From: CBDUBU01 sp965365465
GTDB lineage: Bacteria; Bacteroidota; Rhodothermia; Rhodothermales; DASSAV01
Assembly: GCA_965365465.1 (NCBI GenBank)
Contig: CBDUBU010000250.1
Span: forward strand, 1 to 6,184
Direction: 5' to 3'
DNA length: 6,184 nucleotides
Shown: positions 5,950 to 6,184 of the stretch, in pieces
Layout of the letters: each line of letters starts with the position of its first letter
Position numbering within the stretch: the first letter of the stretch is position 1
Notes under the pieces: generated by a model
What the model was told of the DNA's origin: nothing
Databases searched by the model: none
Seen by the model: the letters and a program-made list of their open reading frames with translations, nothing else
Position numbers and translations under genes: made by a program

Positions 5950-6184
5950 TTACAGGCTTGCTACGCTGCGTGAGGCGGCGACTTCTTCGAGCAGGCGGTC
6001 GTAGTCGGCTACGTGACGGCTCCATTCCAGGTGCTCGGGGATGCCGCGCAGCGTAGACACCGGAAGGGGGCGCTCCCTGCCGTTCAGAATTTCTATCATG
6101 ATCTGGAAAAGCTCGTCCTCGTCGTCGTAAAGCACCGGCGCGTGGAGGAGAGGCTTGTGCAGCGATTCAGGGATCAGTTCCGGA
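5950..6184 (-). CDS. C-terminal end of a DUF3524/QTMAN-like glycosyltransferase (5' end outside window)
   Basis: The last 77 residues of a protein whose start lies beyond position 6184. The visible frame begins PELIPESLHKPLL, continues APVLYDDEDELFQIMIEIL, and ends IPEHLEWSRHVADYDRLLEE followed by a short tail. This resembles the C-terminus of the GTDC1/QTMAN family (YPEIFP...YLY..PEQL...., then a FSW....KFRSLL-type end), the tRNA-queuosine alpha-mannosyltransferases, which have bacterial homologues under the DUF3524 name. In animals QTMAN adds mannose to queuosine in tRNA-Asp in the cytosol. Whether bacterial members do the same is not shown by this fragment. Another GT4-type glycosyltransferase is the alternative. 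Stop TAA at 5952-5950. The metallopeptidase gene starts 106 bases downstream on the same strand. Confidence 0.65.
   Translation of the reverse strand, partial: PELIPESLHKPLLHAPVLYDDEDELFQIMIEILNGRERPLPVSTLRGIPEHLEWSRHVADYDRLLEEVAASRSVASL

Overview
The window looks like a chromosomal piece from a moderately GC-rich (roughly 60%) member of the Fibrobacteres-Chlorobi-Bacteroidetes group. Rhodothermota is my best guess. The reasons are two secreted proteins with C-terminal type IX secretion (T9SS/Por) sorting domains, a GWxTD-domain protein, and the scarcity of strong Shine-Dalgarno sites. The phylum is an inference; no marker gene is complete here.

Layout: (1) Positions 1-1138, plus strand: the 3' end of a gene for a large secreted protein. 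It has two copies of a MAM/jelly-roll-like module and ends in a T9SS sorting domain. (2) Positions 1139-1542: a non-coding gap that holds a decayed, truncated N-terminus of a GH95-type alpha-L-fucosidase on the minus strand (1148-1376). It has two probable single-base deletions and two nonsense codons. (3) Positions 1543-2961, minus: a secreted GWxTD-domain protein with a clear ribosome binding site. (4) Positions 3081-3965, minus: a polytopic UbiA-like membrane protein. (5) Positions 3987-5843, minus: a secreted M6-like zinc metallopeptidase with a T9SS sorting domain, 21 bases upstream of the UbiA-like gene and probably co-transcribed with it. (6) Positions 5950-6184, minus: the C-terminal end of a DUF3524-type glycosyltransferase related to tRNA-queuosine mannosyltransferase (GTDC1/QTMAN).

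The genes do not form an obvious pathway. Two are exported by T9SS, one is periplasmic or exported, one is an inner-membrane enzyme-like protein, and one is probably a cytosolic tRNA-modifying glycosyltransferase. I see no mobile element, CRISPR array, RNA gene or defence island, and no convincing new multi-gene system. The most interesting items are the GH95 relic with a readable decay history, the mosaic conservation between the two tandem modules of the first gene, and the pairing of a T9SS metallopeptidase with an atypical UbiA-like protein.
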